From Citrus sinensis (taxonomy: Eukaryota > Streptophyta > Magnoliopsida > Sapindales > Rutaceae), in assembly GCF_022201045.2 (NCBI RefSeq), contig NC_068561.1:20710501-20774500 (forward strand): DNA of 64,000 bases. The letters run 5' to 3'. Under the pieces are notes generated by a model. The model had not been told where the DNA came from and did no database searches. It worked only from the letters and a program-made list of their open reading frames with translations. A program made the position numbers and the translations under genes. Positions 1-14,082 of the stretch are shown here, one piece after another (position 1 is the first letter of the stretch; each line of letters begins with the position of its first letter).

Positions 1-352
1 ATTCTGTATAAGATAGGATTAGGTGCAAAAATATTCAAACACAAGAAACCCGTTAGTATTTCCTTGATATATCGCATCTAAAATATGTTTTATTCATCTA
101 AATTCATAACATTCATTGCGCGTGGTACCTGTAAAGGGCTTGATTAGGCAATTGAAAACAAAAAAAGGCATGCAATTGTGTGACGATTACTCTTGATCTC
201 CCCTATCAATCATTTAAAGAAAGGTAACTTAAAATTAGTGCCGTATTATTAGAAGGCAAAATCCACACTACAACTGTTAAAAGTTCTTCTGTTTCTCTCT
301 CCACAACCACAAGACTCCTTCAAAGTTAAAAACTCTTCTTCTTCCTCTTCTA

Positions 353-2782
353 ATGGATCTTTCTTCGCCCTCTAATCAATCAAGCACATCCAAATGGAAT
401 CTTTTCTTATTTCCAATCACTTTTAAGAGAATATTTGTATATGCAATAACTATTTTTTTACTTATGTTTGTATCTTTTTATGTTATATTCAATCTTACAA
501 TGAGTTCTTTCAACGCTCAGTTTCTCTTTCGTTTCGGTTTCTTGTCTCAAATCTTGCCAAGCAACCAAGAAACGCCTTTACAAGTTTGTGATTACTCTTA
601 TGGCAAATGGGTTCGTGACGAAAGCTACCCACTTCGATCATACAGCGAGAGCTGCCCGTTTCTTGATCCCGGCTTTCGTTGTCGACAAAATGGTCGAAAA
701 GATGATGAGTATCTCAAATGGCGATGGCAACCCCACAGCTGTGATCTTCCAAGGTATGAAGATTTATTATCATGAAGCTTATAGATACATGCAGAAGCGT
801 GCACGTCCATTTCATAATACAAAAAAGTTTTTTCTTTCGTTTCTTTGCATTTCTAGAAGAAAAAGGCAATTCAAAACTTGCGGTTGGATGGCCAAGAAAT
901 TCATGTGAAGTTGATGAAATATGTACATCGCCTTCGTGTTAATTTTGACAATGTTATTACATTTGAAAAAAAAATAAAAAATCAATGATGTAATGATGAT
1001 TGTTTCAAATTATGGATAGTATGGATAGACCATTTATTTAGTACCCCAAATCGTGAACCTTGCTTATTCTTGTATTTTAGTAGATTATATTCCATCAGTC
1101 GTTCACCTCATAGGTTTCTTGTCAATACGCATCAATGAAACATTGCTGCATAACAAAGCAATATCTCATGAATCAACCAATGCAGCAAATGAATGTGTCA
1201 CTCAAGGATGCATCACCAATACTTTGCTGTGTTGCAAAGCAACGTCCGGAAAGAAACCTACAGATGTATTCTCTTCAATTTTCCCTTTTTCATAGTTACA
1301 ATTCATATAAAGTACTGAAGAATAAATTCCAATAAACAGAAACTTGATGATAACGTTATATATAAGAACTACAGCAGTAATTTGTACGCAATAGTCATAA
1401 TATTTTCGAATTCCTCTATGGCCATTCTCATTTGTCTATGCTCTCATCGCAGATTCAATGCTACTGATCTTTTGGAAAGGAGTCGAAATGGACGTATAGT
1501 ATACGCTGGGGATTCTATAGGGAGAAACCAATGGGAATCTCTGATATGCATGCTTGCACGGGCTGTTCCTAACCAGTCTGATATATATGAAGAAAAAGGA
1601 AAGCCAATAACCAAGCACAAGGGCTTTCTCTCCATGCGGTTTCGTGAATACAATCTCACCGTTGAATATTACAGAGCACCTTTCCTCGTGGTCATAGGCC
1701 GTCCACCGCAGAACTCACCGCATAAGATCCGAACAACTGTTCGGGTTGACGAGTTGCATTGGTTTTCCGAAAAATGGGTTGGAGCTGATGTTCTGATTTT
1801 CAATGCCGGCCATTGGTGGAATGCAGATAAAACTGTTAAGATGTACGACATCTGCTTTTCAAAACAAAAAAAAATTTTGGGGACCGGGTTGATTGAAGAG
1901 TGTTGTTCTTTTTTCAAAATTTATCTATTTATTATTATTATTATTATTTTTTTCTGTTTGTCTTCAGGGGCTGTTATTTCCAGGAGGGAGGGCAAGTGAA
2001 TATGAGCATGAATGTGATGGAAGCATTTCAAAGGTCTCTGCAAACAGTGAGGTCATGGGTGATTAAGAACTTGGATCCAGAAAGAAGTCACACTTTCTTT
2101 CGTAGCTACTCCCCAGTGCATTTCAGGCAAGCCTTCTGTTTCTACTTTCTTGCATATTATTAATAGACCATAACACAAACACATTTGAAAATTAAGTAGA
2201 CCTTAAATCATGTTAGTACCGAATCTCAGCCCTTGGTAGTGGAATTTTGGGTAAATCATAAAGCGAACATAATATTTTAATATATATATTCTCTGTACAT
2301 ACTGTTATCAATGGGAGAGGAACAAAAAGACCTACAAAGAATAGTATTGTTTTAGTGTGTAAGCAATCAATCTTGCTTGCAAGAAGCCAAGAATAGCCTG
2401 AATTGGCTGTTGGATATGAGTTAGTCAAAGGATTTAACACTATTGACTTTACAGGAATGGCACATGGAATAAAGGGGGCTTGTGCGATAAAGAGAGAGAA
2501 CCAGAAACAAATTACTCGCGGCTGGAAGATGAGCCCGCAAACAATCAACTCATCTCAAAAGTAATTAAGCAGATGAAAAATGAGAGCAGAAAGGTTCAGT
2601 TCTTAAATATTACATATCTGACGGAGTTCAGGAAAGATAGCCACCCCTCACTCCACCGAGAGTCGGGGACTGCAGCTGATGCTCCCCAAGACTGCAGCCA
2701 TTGGTGCCTACCTGGAGTGCCAGACACATGGAATGAACTTCTCTATGCTTACCTATTAAATATGGGATTCAAAAAAAAGTGA
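353..2782 (+). CDS. Trichome birefringence-like (TBL/DUF231) polysaccharide O-acetyltransferase
   Basis: Four exons read as 353-753, 1453-1842, 1968-2126 and 2455-2782; they join in frame to a 425-residue protein, normal for the family. A single hydrophobic segment near residues 24-47 fits a type II Golgi membrane anchor. The cysteine-rich PMR5N part follows ([10 protein letters not shown] to SCDLPR), then the GDS esterase motif in [13 protein letters not shown]. The C-terminal DxxH motif appears as [16 protein letters not shown]. Known TBL proteins acetylate cell-wall xylan, mannan or pectin in the Golgi; the substrate here is not visible. Intron 3 uses a GC donor (CAG|GCAAG) because only that join keeps the conserved [11 protein letters not shown] stretch. 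The next gene is convergent, with stop codons only about 85 bp apart. By gene order the closest Arabidopsis relatives should be TBL8/TBL9, which is inference. Confidence 0.93.
2127..2454 (+). other. GC-AG intron of the TBL gene
   Basis: The intron begins GCAAG directly after an exon ending CAG and ends at a normal AG (2453-2454). GC donors are a known minor class, and they usually sit in a strong AG|GCAAG context as here. No GT donor nearby keeps the frame and the conserved protein. Confidence 0.8.
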
Positions 2783-2865
2783 TGCTACCTGAGCAAGGGA
2801 AATTACCTCATCCTCAGATATAATGATTATATTTTGAGGGCTGTAACAATCTGGGCTGGTTCTCC

Positions 2866-5800
2866 TCAAGTCAGTTCATCAGGGTCCAATCCGGCATTTT
2901 CATCAGGGTCCACTTCGCTACTTTCCATTTCCTTCACTTTCTCAAGTTGCCTCAAGAGATCCAACCTTTCTGGTCCATATGTGGAGGGTATCTGTCAGAG
3001 GAAAATATTATGGGTTTCAGATGTATACAGATTTGAAGTTTGGAGAAGAGTTCCAACAATGAGATTTTTTGGGCAAAACCCACATACCAAGCCTGGGACA
3101 TATCTCTGAATTGCAGCTAACATGGCTGCATGCCCAACAGCGGTAACCTGTGGTACATAATGGATCCATCACCATCAGTTTATGTCAGTGTGTCAATGGC
3201 AAAGAGAAATTTAAGATGATATTTTCATTGAGCTAGTAGACTCTAACAATGCATTGATGTTTCAAATTTACAAAGTAAATGTGAAACTTTTCTACCCACT
3301 ATTTTTCCCCCATCCAAGAAAATCATAAACTTGTGCGCCCTACAAATGAAGAAATCCAGCATGGAGTCTGTGTCACAGCTCATAAACATGTCAAAGCAGA
3401 AAATATTGATTCCACCACCAAACCCCCCCCCCCCCCCCCCCCCCCCGGCGGTAGGTAAAGACATTGTGGCATTATGCTATATTCCAAATGTAAAATCCTC
3501 TGGGAAAGTAAACTTGTAGAACCTGCCCTTCAGAAAGTAGCAAACATCCTGGAAAGCTAACTACGTAAAACCCTTTCAAGTTCATAGAAAACATTTGGAA
3601 TTTGCCTTACTAAATTGTTCCAAAACCCAAATTTGTATGATGTGACAATGTATAAATAAGTAATGATGGCCCTTCGCTTCAACATGAGAGGGAAAAGGGA
3701 GAATTCACAGCTAAGAACGAAGTAAATCATGCCATAGCTTGAATTAACAGAAGGTAGAAGAATCATGAAATGATAATGGAATGTATTAAACTCACAGGCA
3801 GAAGCATTAAGACGCCAATAGGTACAACAGATGCCAAGTCAGTGAGAGTTCGCTGGAGCGCTTGCTTTTCCTTCTGAGTTAATTCATCTCCTACCAGGGC
3901 CCTCCTAAGCAGCTCCATGGCAGCACCAACATCAACAGCTAGAAGCTGAGTTCCTTGCCAGACATCCTGCTCATTAGTTTACAACAAATTAACAAATCAA
4001 CAAAAGAGTTGCTGGCAGTAGATTAAAAAAATATTTACATACAACAGGTTTGGGCACTGCACGCAGACAAGACCCAAATTAAACCCAAAACAATTAACTT
4101 CTGATTGATTTCGTACAATAGTGGTTTCAACTTACAGAAACCAATCAAATTCAGTTTACTTCCAATTTTTCAGAAACCAAAATCGCCACTTGCCTCCTCA
4201 ACAATGTAGTTAACAAAGAAGGCAACAAATGCAGTACAAATGTGTTCTACCTTAAATATTTTTATATGCATACAATGGAAAGCATCCATGAAATACATAA
4301 AATAAAAAGATAAAAATAAAAGATCATAGGAGACTTTCGTAACTGACAGGTTAACCTGCATTTTGGAGGGATTATGCAACAACATAACAAAACCAAAACT
4401 GAGGCAAACCAGTTGTTCCTCGTTTGACCTTAAATATCCCTCGACCAGAGGAAAACAGTAAGAAATTCAATACCATGCTTGTTTCTTTTAGTTTGTCAAT
4501 GGATTTTCCAATGATATTTTCAGTCTTCTGAACCTGGACCAACTGAGTGCCTCTAGATTCACTGAAGTTAGCACGTTCATCCATAACCTTGATATCCTGT
4601 ACAAGGAAATTCCAAATAGCTAGTTTCAAAAAGCAGCCAAACTTATGGAAAATAACAAGCCAAAAAATTTCACAAGCATCCTCTTTCCCTCTACATAGCA
4701 GAGAGATTCCACCAATAAAGCAACACAGTTTATACATGAATGATACATAGTTCCAGCATCTGCTAAATCACTTGGACAAAATCAGCAGACAATATCCATG
4801 CATATCAGCAACTACAAATCTACTACAAACCGTCAAAATCTTGGTACTGATAGCTCACATACGTACAAATTGCAATGCCAACATGCTAGATAGACAAATT
4901 TCTATAGGAAAGAAAAGCTTCAATAAGAGTTTGCTGAGTCTTCACAAACTTAAATGATTGTGTTGTAGATTGTGAAGGAAATTTATAGAACCAAAACTAA
5001 AATCTACAAAACATGGAGCCATTAAAATTCTAAGAATATTAAATTTCAAAAGGCGAGAGGAAAACACTTTCAACCAGACAGACTTTTTGGAACATACAGC
5101 AAAGAGAGAACCCATTTATCCATTCTTATCTAGTGTTACATCCTAGCAATCTATGCTTATTTTCCTTCAGACATTTCATTCTGCATAAATTTAGGGACAG
5201 CACACCACACGCTTCAACTTGAATGCAATTTCTTTTGTGCCAAATAATTCAAACCATGATTTCAACATGATAGTATTTTGCCCCTGCAGTCTCAGTGAAA
5301 AATAGAACATGTGCTATTATATTGAAAAAAAGGTCAGAACTGATAATCTTGTCCCTCAAAGTCTCATTGAAAAATAAAACATGTGTTATTATAATCCTGC
5401 TGCTAACAAATCGTGATCATAAGTTAAAATGCCGCAAAACCAAACCCTAGGCTCTTACACACCATCAGAAAAGTTATTAAGAGAGAAGGGAGCGAGAGAG
5501 ACATCATGAATGATGAATCTACCACAATAATCACAAATCCTTTGAAGAATGAATGATATGATGCCAAATAAAATTTGGCAGAGCGTCCTAACTCCTAACT
5601 GTTATTATGTGGTATTTTTTGTTGTTACTACTATCTGGCAACAACAGACAATTTGTCAGATGCAAAGTAGAAAACCAAAACCTACAATACTTGGCAAATA
5701 AGAATATTCAGACCAAATACAAATGAAGGGAAAAAAAAGAAAAAAATCCTTTAGACAAAATTCTCCTAGGATACACACAAGGAATGTTATAGGAAATGCA

Positions 5801-8800
5801 CACAAAAATATTACAGAACATTGGATCTTTGAAAAGGAAAGGTCTATTGTCAGGCTCTCATACATATATGGTATCATCCGCATTGAAATATCCAATAATA
5901 TAAAACCAGAACTATGGAAGGTAGAAATTGTTGTCAGAAGTATGAGATATACCTCCCCATTCTCTGATTGATCAGCACTTCTTTGAACCCGTTTTTCAAG
6001 CTCCATCAGCTCATTTCTCAGAAGTTCAAAACGGTGAATTTCATTTGACTCCGAGTTTGCAATACCTATATTTGAACCAGTCTGCTCACAGTATTCACTT
6101 TCCTGCACAGAACAACCGGCTACATTCATTTTCGTTCGGTAAAAGCTCTTCACTTGTCAATAACAAATTGATAAGTGAATTCCAATTCATGAAAATAAAC
6201 AAAACTAGTCAAAAGATGGTCTGCAACATCAAGAATCATGCTATGAACTGGACAACCAACCTCCATGGACAATGAAACCTCAATGCCACATCCAGGTTAT
6301 ACTAGGGGTAAATTTAGTTACTTAATGATGAATGTAAAAGAAGCCTCTTGATTACTTCATCTGAAATGACTCATAACATTGAAAAATTTAGGGCTCAATG
6401 ACTACGCAATGGCAGACAAGCTCTAATGTATGAAGGCTTCGAGTATTTTAGGTTTACATGGAAACAAAAATATAGTGCAGGATTATCTATTTATTGTTAA
6501 GTAACCATATATTCTAAAAATTTAAACTTGTGGAAAAGTATCCAGCAATAGTGTTTAAATTTTAACATGCACTCTTCGAAGGCAAAACAAATACAACTGA
6601 TGCATTTTTCACATGGTTCCAGACCCACATGTGTACATGTGGATCCAATCACTGACCGAACCTCCATATATTATAATTCAGTTATAAAATGATATTCAAA
6701 CATAAATCCTCTAGATCAAGTTGGTTTTGACACCATAACCATTCATCATCATTTTAGGTACAAATAATAATACAACTTTAACGCTGACAAATAACAGCAG
6801 TACATGATTGGCAAGTAACCTCCAAAGCCTGCACCCAAATGTTAAGAGACAGGTCATTACTAGATAACTTGCGACTCATCTTTCAAAAGGTACAGATATT
6901 CCATTCACAGGTACGGTTCATCATGGTGTGGTAATCCACTGTTTATTGTACTTGGGTTCGTAGTATTGAAACACATTATCCTGGATTGGCAATCCATCTA
7001 AGTGTACCGATACTGATATTCTCAATTTTTAAAACACAGAGAAGAACATGGAAACACATCATTCAGAAGGCAGGTCAGATGGACTCATCTAATGTCAAAA
7101 TGACCTGGTTACACTAAGATGAATTTATATGAAGTCAATGGTCGAGGACTGCTTTCAGTTCCAAATCAACATTCATGCACCAGTAAATATGTATCTCTGA
7201 TGAACAATAGCTAATATAATCAAAATTGGACTTCAGAAGATAGTAAAATAAATATAACATTATAAAAGGTACAAGGACAATGACTTTTTATGAAGACTGG
7301 ACATACATGCCCATCAGCAACTGATACCTGAGGCTTAGGCTTCCTAATTGAAGGGCGTGTGAAGAAGCCAAACAATCCACGAGATTTACAGACAACCCTG
7401 AGAAAAAAATTAAATCAAATAATGTAGGGAAAAAAAAAGAATAGAAGTCCCCCCTGAAATAATCAAATAAGTGGCATTAGACATGAGATTTTATCATGTT
7501 GGCAACAAAAGAAATTCCATACTCATTGGGCCTATCTTGAACAACATCAGCAATTCTACTCTTACTGCCTTTCAAGTACCATTGCTTCTCACCAATAGAA
7601 GAACCTGAATCACTGTCGTCACCTCCCTGGATGATCAGTGCAAAAGTTAGCAGTATGACATAAATACAAATTTCAATAAATATACTAAATTTACATATGC
7701 AAGCTCACAGGATGGAAGATGTGAGTTATATTTCTGAAGAGTAAAAGATAACTACAAGAAAGCGAGCAACACGGCTTCAAGAATTGTAGAAGTCACAAGT
7801 GATACTCATAATTCTGATTGCAACATCAATTTCGAAGGAGGATGAAACAATTGAATGCTAACAATTACTGCAAGTAGTAAAAGTACTACACAGATACTTA
7901 AATGCAATTATTATCAAAATTAAAGTGAAACACAAGTGTACCAGATTGCAAAAGACAGAGTTATTAATGCCATTATTCAGAAATAGATCAAAATGATAAA
8001 ATACCTGCTGAAGAGAAGCTGCTTTTGCTCTGACAGATGCCTCAAGGAATTCAGCCTCTTTCTTAAGTTTCCTTATTTTCTCAAGGTCAGAACAAGCAGC
8101 TTTCAATTGCTCCTTTCCAGAATTAGAGCTTGACACATGCAATGCTTGAAGCAATTTTTCCAGTCTTATCAAAGCTTCTTCGACACTCTCCAATGCCTAA
8201 CACCAAATGTGAAAAATCACAGCATAATCAGGATTACAGGGCATGGCAGAGAGACTGCAGAAACTATGGGCCATCTATACAGGTTAAGTATCAATAACAG
8301 CAGGAGGACGCCAAAATATAAAGTAGTTCAGCATGCAAATTTGAGACATCAAATCTCAAAGTAATAGATCAAATCGGAGTCAACAGTCATTCTTTCAACT
8401 ATTCCAAAATAGCCACATATGAATAGTGGTGCCTATGGTTGTATTTTGTTCAAATCTCAAAATCTGATCCTGTTGCATAGCAGCCAGCAAACAGTGCATG
8501 TGTTACATTTTCTGTCAGAAATCTCATAATTTCTGCTGAGTTTTTAAACATAATTTTTTGCACCATAGCAACAATCAGCGTGGAGTCTCAAAATTCCACA
8601 TGAATAATTACTGCATACAATCAATATAATTCCCAAAGAGAAAAGAAACAACACGTGGAAATATGTATTATGATAATGGGAGCCGAAGAAATAGGAATAT
8701 ATTTGAAGGGAAATACCTTGTCAAAAGAATCTGAGTCTATCTCAGTTCGCGAATAAGTTACAGATTCAGCACTCTCTATCATCCCATTTCTGCATGACAA

Positions 8801-11800
8801 TTTCTGAGTAAGTATAATTTGCAATTACTACTCATTTTTCAAAGTGTAATCATTCTACAATTATTAAAAAATTGTTTAGCAGGACAAATATAGTAACAAC
8901 ATGATGTCGCTATACGTATAAGTTCAAATCAAATGAAACAAATTCTTGAAAACATATAATAGCAAGGAAAAGCACTAGTCTGCTGGAAATTTGATTAGAA
9001 ACTTATCAATTAAATTGCAATGCCACTTAGAACTCTTATTCCCACTATAGTCATATCTTACTAGAACTCTCCTCAAACTCTCAAGTCTTTACATACTTGC
9101 TGGTGGATTCATTCAGTTATTTGCTAGCTCAAATAGCAGTTCAAAAACTCTACAACTTTTTTTGCATCAAGTTGATGTGTATATGCTGTTTCACATATCA
9201 AGTCATGCATTAAGACTGTACAGTATATGTTAAGTTCCAAATGCTAGAAATAAATAGTGTGCCTGTAAGAGAGACAAAGGTGTATAAGACATTAACTTAC
9301 CTTGCTATACCCATCTCTTTCATACAGTACATCAACTTGTCATACCTAAACATTAAGATAAAACATTCTGTTCAGGCTAATGAATTGATATTTGCTCTTC
9401 ATTATGGTTTAACTAGCAAACTATTAGCTCACATACCCCTTAGACAGAAATTTTGCCGCCTTAACATTTGAGGGGTTCTCCAGCCACTTGCTATGTTTAA
9501 TAAAGCTCTGCATCCAATGTGAACAAACATCTAATACTTGGGGAATAGCCTCAGCATTAGGAGGATCTTCTCGTTTACTTTTGTGGCCGTGGGACTGTTT
9601 TGGCATTCCAGTGCTGCCTGGATAAAAGAGAAGCCAATCCAGCTCTTCACATACTACCTGTAATATGGAAAAGTACAATGCATCAGTAAAATCCAGCATG
9701 AAGCACAGTTACAAGATTAAGATAACCATTCATGCTGACCTCCACATACAATTGATAAGAACTTATTGATGAAAGCTGAGGATAGTACAATACACTGCCT
9801 CCAATTAGGTATCTGCAGCAACGGACCAGAAAGCTCAGTAAAATGAAACCATAGGAAGTAATATTATGCTTCAAGAGAGGAAAAAAAAACTGTAAAATGT
9901 CAGAACTACCTGATGAGGCTTTCAATGGGGTCATCAACGACATCAAATCCATTTCTTGACAGAAAGGACTGTGTACTTCTGCCTAAGGCAATAAAGAATC
10001 CAAATATTGCCAAATCTCTCTCCAAAACCTGCGGTAAAGCATTGTTAGACTTTCAATAACAGGTTCTACAGGATTAGAAGCATTACATTGCACCCATGCA
10101 AAAGTGTAATGCCAACACACCCAAACAATCATTTATTATCTAAATATTTCATTAAAGTTCAAAGAATAACAATAAAAACTAAACAAATCCAAAGCACAAA
10201 AGCTTTTAATAATAGACTGGTTCCTTCACAGTGGTCACTTCTAAATTCCCTATTTACTTGATAGGCCAATTAATACAGAGGAACTTAGAGAAATAACCTA
10301 TGGGAATAAGGAATGAGAGGAGAATATCAATATATACATGTTGTAGCTTAAGAATAATGCCACATTTATAAACATCAGAAATTCTAGTGAAAATCAAACT
10401 GTACAGATAAAATAGAAGATGAATGAGCTCACAACAGTTGCTCATGAGAGGGTTCATGATTCCCTGAAAAAACCGTTTCATTACTACATATTATATCTCA
10501 AGTACAAGGGATATGAGATTGACGAGCACTATCTGAAGTGGATAAAAGACCACAAACTGGCTCCAAGTTCAAACAGTAAGAAGAATTAGGCCTTTAAACT
10601 AACCTCAATGCTTTCAGAAGTCGTTAGTCTTGACCATATTTTCTCCCTATCTATAGCTCGCTGCAGCTGCTTCTGTACAAGATCCACCCAGAAAATTACC
10701 TCTTCTGAGTCCCGATCATTTTTCACTCTACATGCCGAAGCTCTAGGGCCAAAATGGGCAAGAAATTCTCTGTGCAGACCAATATCCTTTATAGAATAAT
10801 AAGCTTGGGATATAGGAACGAGATCAACCAGTGTGTCCATCAATCTACCAGTTATGTCAGAAATCATGGAAGAGAACTGAGAGCAAGAGACTTTTGCTGG
10901 ACCAAGTTTTGTTATTGCGGCAATGCAAGTCAATGCAAGCATGAGGAGTGATGTATCGCTACTGCTTCCTGATCCCAAGGACATACCTTTCCCACTCCTG
11001 GATATAAGTTAATATCAATGTTACTAGCACAAGAACTTGCAAGTTTTTATTGCTCAATAAGTTCAATAAAATTGAATTAACATGGTAGAAACATACACAG
11101 CAGTGGCAGCAGTGAACCGCTGGTCCCTTTCAAAATAATTTATAAAGGATGTCACAACAGCTGGAACTTGCTCAGACCAAAACCATTCATAACCTTCAGG
11201 TAGCTTGGCTGATAATTTATCCCTAATTAAGCTCTCTAGAGGAGCAGACTGTCGTAATAGGCTGCATTAAAGCAATGTTCGAGTCAAATTGACTAGATGA
11301 AATGAGAAACTAAATAAATGCTTTATTAGAAATAATTGACAAATTCAAAGCCAACAAATAAATGTCCATTACAATCAGTCTACCAAACATACAAAATGGA
11401 CAAACAAAACCCAAAAATCTGCGAGAACAAAGCCACCAAAAAAAAAAAAAGGAAAAAAAAGTTTTTTATTCTTTGCCAGCCCTCATAGAGAAACCAAACT
11501 ATTGTAAAAGGTATCAAATTACTCATGGTCAAATTTCCACCAAGTGAGCTACACCGAAGACCAAGACTTCATCCCAGTGGTTATAGAAATATAATTAATG
11601 GCATCAGATATTCAGATCCATATATGGGAAGTCAGTTCATATCCTCGTATCATTGAATGGAGGTCGTACACAGAGAAATAAGCTGAACTCCTCATTTGGA
11701 GGAGAACTTCTACTGAATTGAAAGAAATATATAGGTTTTGAACAAATAAAAAAACTCAAATTGGAAGATGCTGAAAGGCTAAATGCGAATGAGAGGTATA

Positions 11801-13211
11801 AGAATTGATGATCTCAAAAAAAATTAATTCAGTACCTCCTTTGGACAAAAACATATACATCCCTGTCTCTTCCATCACCACAGGATGAAATCTCACATGC
11901 AGCTTGCAATAAGGAATATGCAGAAGCCTGAAAAAATTATGAAACTTTAGATAAGTTTAAAAGTTTAAATGATGTTTGAAACAAAATGTGAGCCATGCAT
12001 GTATTGGCGGCAAACAATCAGGAAATGTACTGTTATGTAACAAAAATTTTCAAAATTTTGTTGACAGACCTGATAAGAGAGTGTTTTTATCCATGCATTC
12101 CTATCCACACCAAGCCAAGCTGTTGAAAGCCAAGACAATTTAGACACTGAGCCCTTTTCTTTAATAGCCAGCTCAAAGACCCTAGCTGCGTCATGCAAAG
12201 ACTGAACAAGTCCATCATTATAATCATTTCCCTGCAATGACTGGTTTAGTTTGACCCTCATCTCCTCAACATCGCTGCTGGTACTTGCTTGAGGACTGCC
12301 ATTGACAGTCACACCATCATCGGAAGAAGCATGTAGTAAGAGATGTCCGTTCCTTCTTGATTTACAAAAGTTTCCAAAGTTTTTCCAATAACTCACCAGC
12401 TGGTTGTTCTTTCCATTCTCTAGCATTGCTATTCTCAAAAGATATCTCTTCGTCGAATTGCCACAATCCAATGCAACTACTCTTCTGCAACAAATATGGC
12501 TTTTGACTGAATTTCGTGAAAACCATGGATTTGATGACCTGGAAAAATAAATAAAAAATAAGCATTATCAACATACTAGAATTAAATACATCAAATTATT
12601 GAAACAAAGCATCCTATTCATGGAATGACTATTTCCTGGGGCTTTCAAGCTGGTACTATATGACCTTTCTCATTTAATTCCTTTATTAAGTTTTGCTAGT
12701 TCATTTTTATTTCTAAACGAGATAGAGCATGATACTACATTATGTCATGAGATATCATATTAAACATCAGCTTTCTTGATTCCATTTGAGTACTCAAAAG
12801 TCAAACATAATTTGATAAAATTCCAAATAATTTACAACAACATCCAATTTAATAGACTACATTTAGCTGACTCCTGCTTGATGACGAGAAACTAGACAAA
12901 AATCAACCGACAAGAAATCATCTACCAGTTCCGCCGTTTGGTTCGCAAACAAAAAGGCTAAACTAAATGAAGGCATAATAAGTCAATTAAACAAGTTAAT
13001 TGGCTGAATTAGAGAAAGAAAAAAATTCAAACCAAAAACAGAAGATAAATAATTAGTTCTACAGCAAACTTTCAAAAATCCTAGCTGCGCTAAAATTACT
13101 CAGTCAAAACAGTAGAACAAGCAGAATTTAAAACAAATTTAAGAGTAAATAAGAAGGATGCGAGTACCTTGAAGATACGAGACTATGATGATTATGTAAC
13201 TTGACGGCCAT
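2866..13211 (-). CDS. LETM1-like protein, about 18 exons
   Basis: A long gene whose exons I read, from the start, near 13168-13211, 12070-12538, 11836-11928, 11098-11262, 10610-10999, 9911-10029, 9730-9813, 9436-9659, 9299-9345, 8717-8790, 8003-8196, 7527-7627, 7329-7397, 5953-6103, 4474-4598, 3796-3968, 3098-3148 and 2866-2996; inner borders are approximate. The start MAVKLHNHHSLVSSR is followed by a basic, Ser-rich region compatible with an organelle transit peptide. A coiled-coil stretch sits in the 8.0-kb exon (LEKIRKLKKEAEFLEASVRA). The C-terminal part carries the LETM1 ribosome-binding-like region: ELTQKEKQALQRTLTDLA, VPIGVLMLLPV and VGHAAMLAAIQRYVPGL, then an acidic tail ending DPDELT. 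LETM1 proteins of the mitochondrial inner membrane affect cation/proton exchange and translation; the role of this longer plant type is less certain. It matches the At3g11560/At5g06220 type, next to a TBL gene as in Arabidopsis. Confidence 0.87.
3423..3446. repeat. C24 homopolymer run
   Basis: Twenty-four consecutive C on the plus strand, in an intron of the LETM1-like gene. Runs this long are rare in AT-rich plant DNA. The true length is likely variable or poorly measured. Confidence 0.95.
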
Positions 13212-14070
13212 GTATGAGAGTGACAAACGAAGCAAGAGAAAATCAGCGGGAAAATAGCGTTTGGTTTCCGGGAAAATTGAGAGGAAAGTTGTGGAAGGTT
13301 TTGTATTTGTTAAGCAAAAGTGAATGAGGGTGACGTGGCAGGGATAATTTATCCGTATACGTGGAGAAACGAGTTATCACAGAGATACGGTTGTGGCTTA
13401 GACGAATTAGAAGTGTACAATTTGTGTGATAAGCTGTGCGTATGAGGAAATTGCTGATGATTGAGTCACCTGCGGGTGACACTCACATATCTAGACTAGG
13501 CCTCAGAATAAATGGACCGCGAATGTCGTGAGAAAATTTGAACTTTGTTCGAAAACTCTTGTGCAAACCATGTCGCTGGATCCTTTTTTTTTTTAATCTT
13601 GAAAAGAATAATTAAATCATCACTAAAACTTGCTAGAGATAGATAAATAGCTTTTGATTAAATTATCAATAAATGAAATTTTCGTTCTACTTTAATATTA
13701 AAAATTTATTATATGTGATTAATTATAATAATATAATAAATAATTTTATATCTATTGTCTAAAAAATAAGTTACGCTTAATATTGAGGATCAAGTTAAGA
13801 TTTGTGTATTGTGATCACCAATATTTATGACTTCGACTAAAGTTTTTGTGTGTAGTTTTGAATATTTCCGGGAGCCATTGGACAGACCCGTCAGCACACT
13901 GAAAATTGCTAAGAACACCCCACCGCTATTCCTTTCACTCTCCTTTAGGTATGAATTTAGGAGTGCTGAAAATTATTAGAATAATTTATTTTATTTTATT
14001 TCATTTTATAAGCATGGTGCATTGAGGGTCACTTATTACTTAACAAGGTAAACTTAAGAGGTGATAGGAT
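13212..14070. other. Upstream region of the LETM1-like gene and AT-rich intergenic DNA
   Basis: The first 250 bp upstream of the minus-strand start are expected to hold the promoter of the LETM1-like gene; I see no clear TATA box. The rest is AT-rich and I find no coding pattern. Confidence 0.5.
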
Positions 14071-14082
14071 CGTCTCCTATTT

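Noticed and set aside
5656-6153. A 165-codon minus-strand frame that could be read as a separate gene
   Set aside because: Only its part at about 5953-6103 is an exon of the LETM1-like gene; the rest is flanking intron translated by chance.
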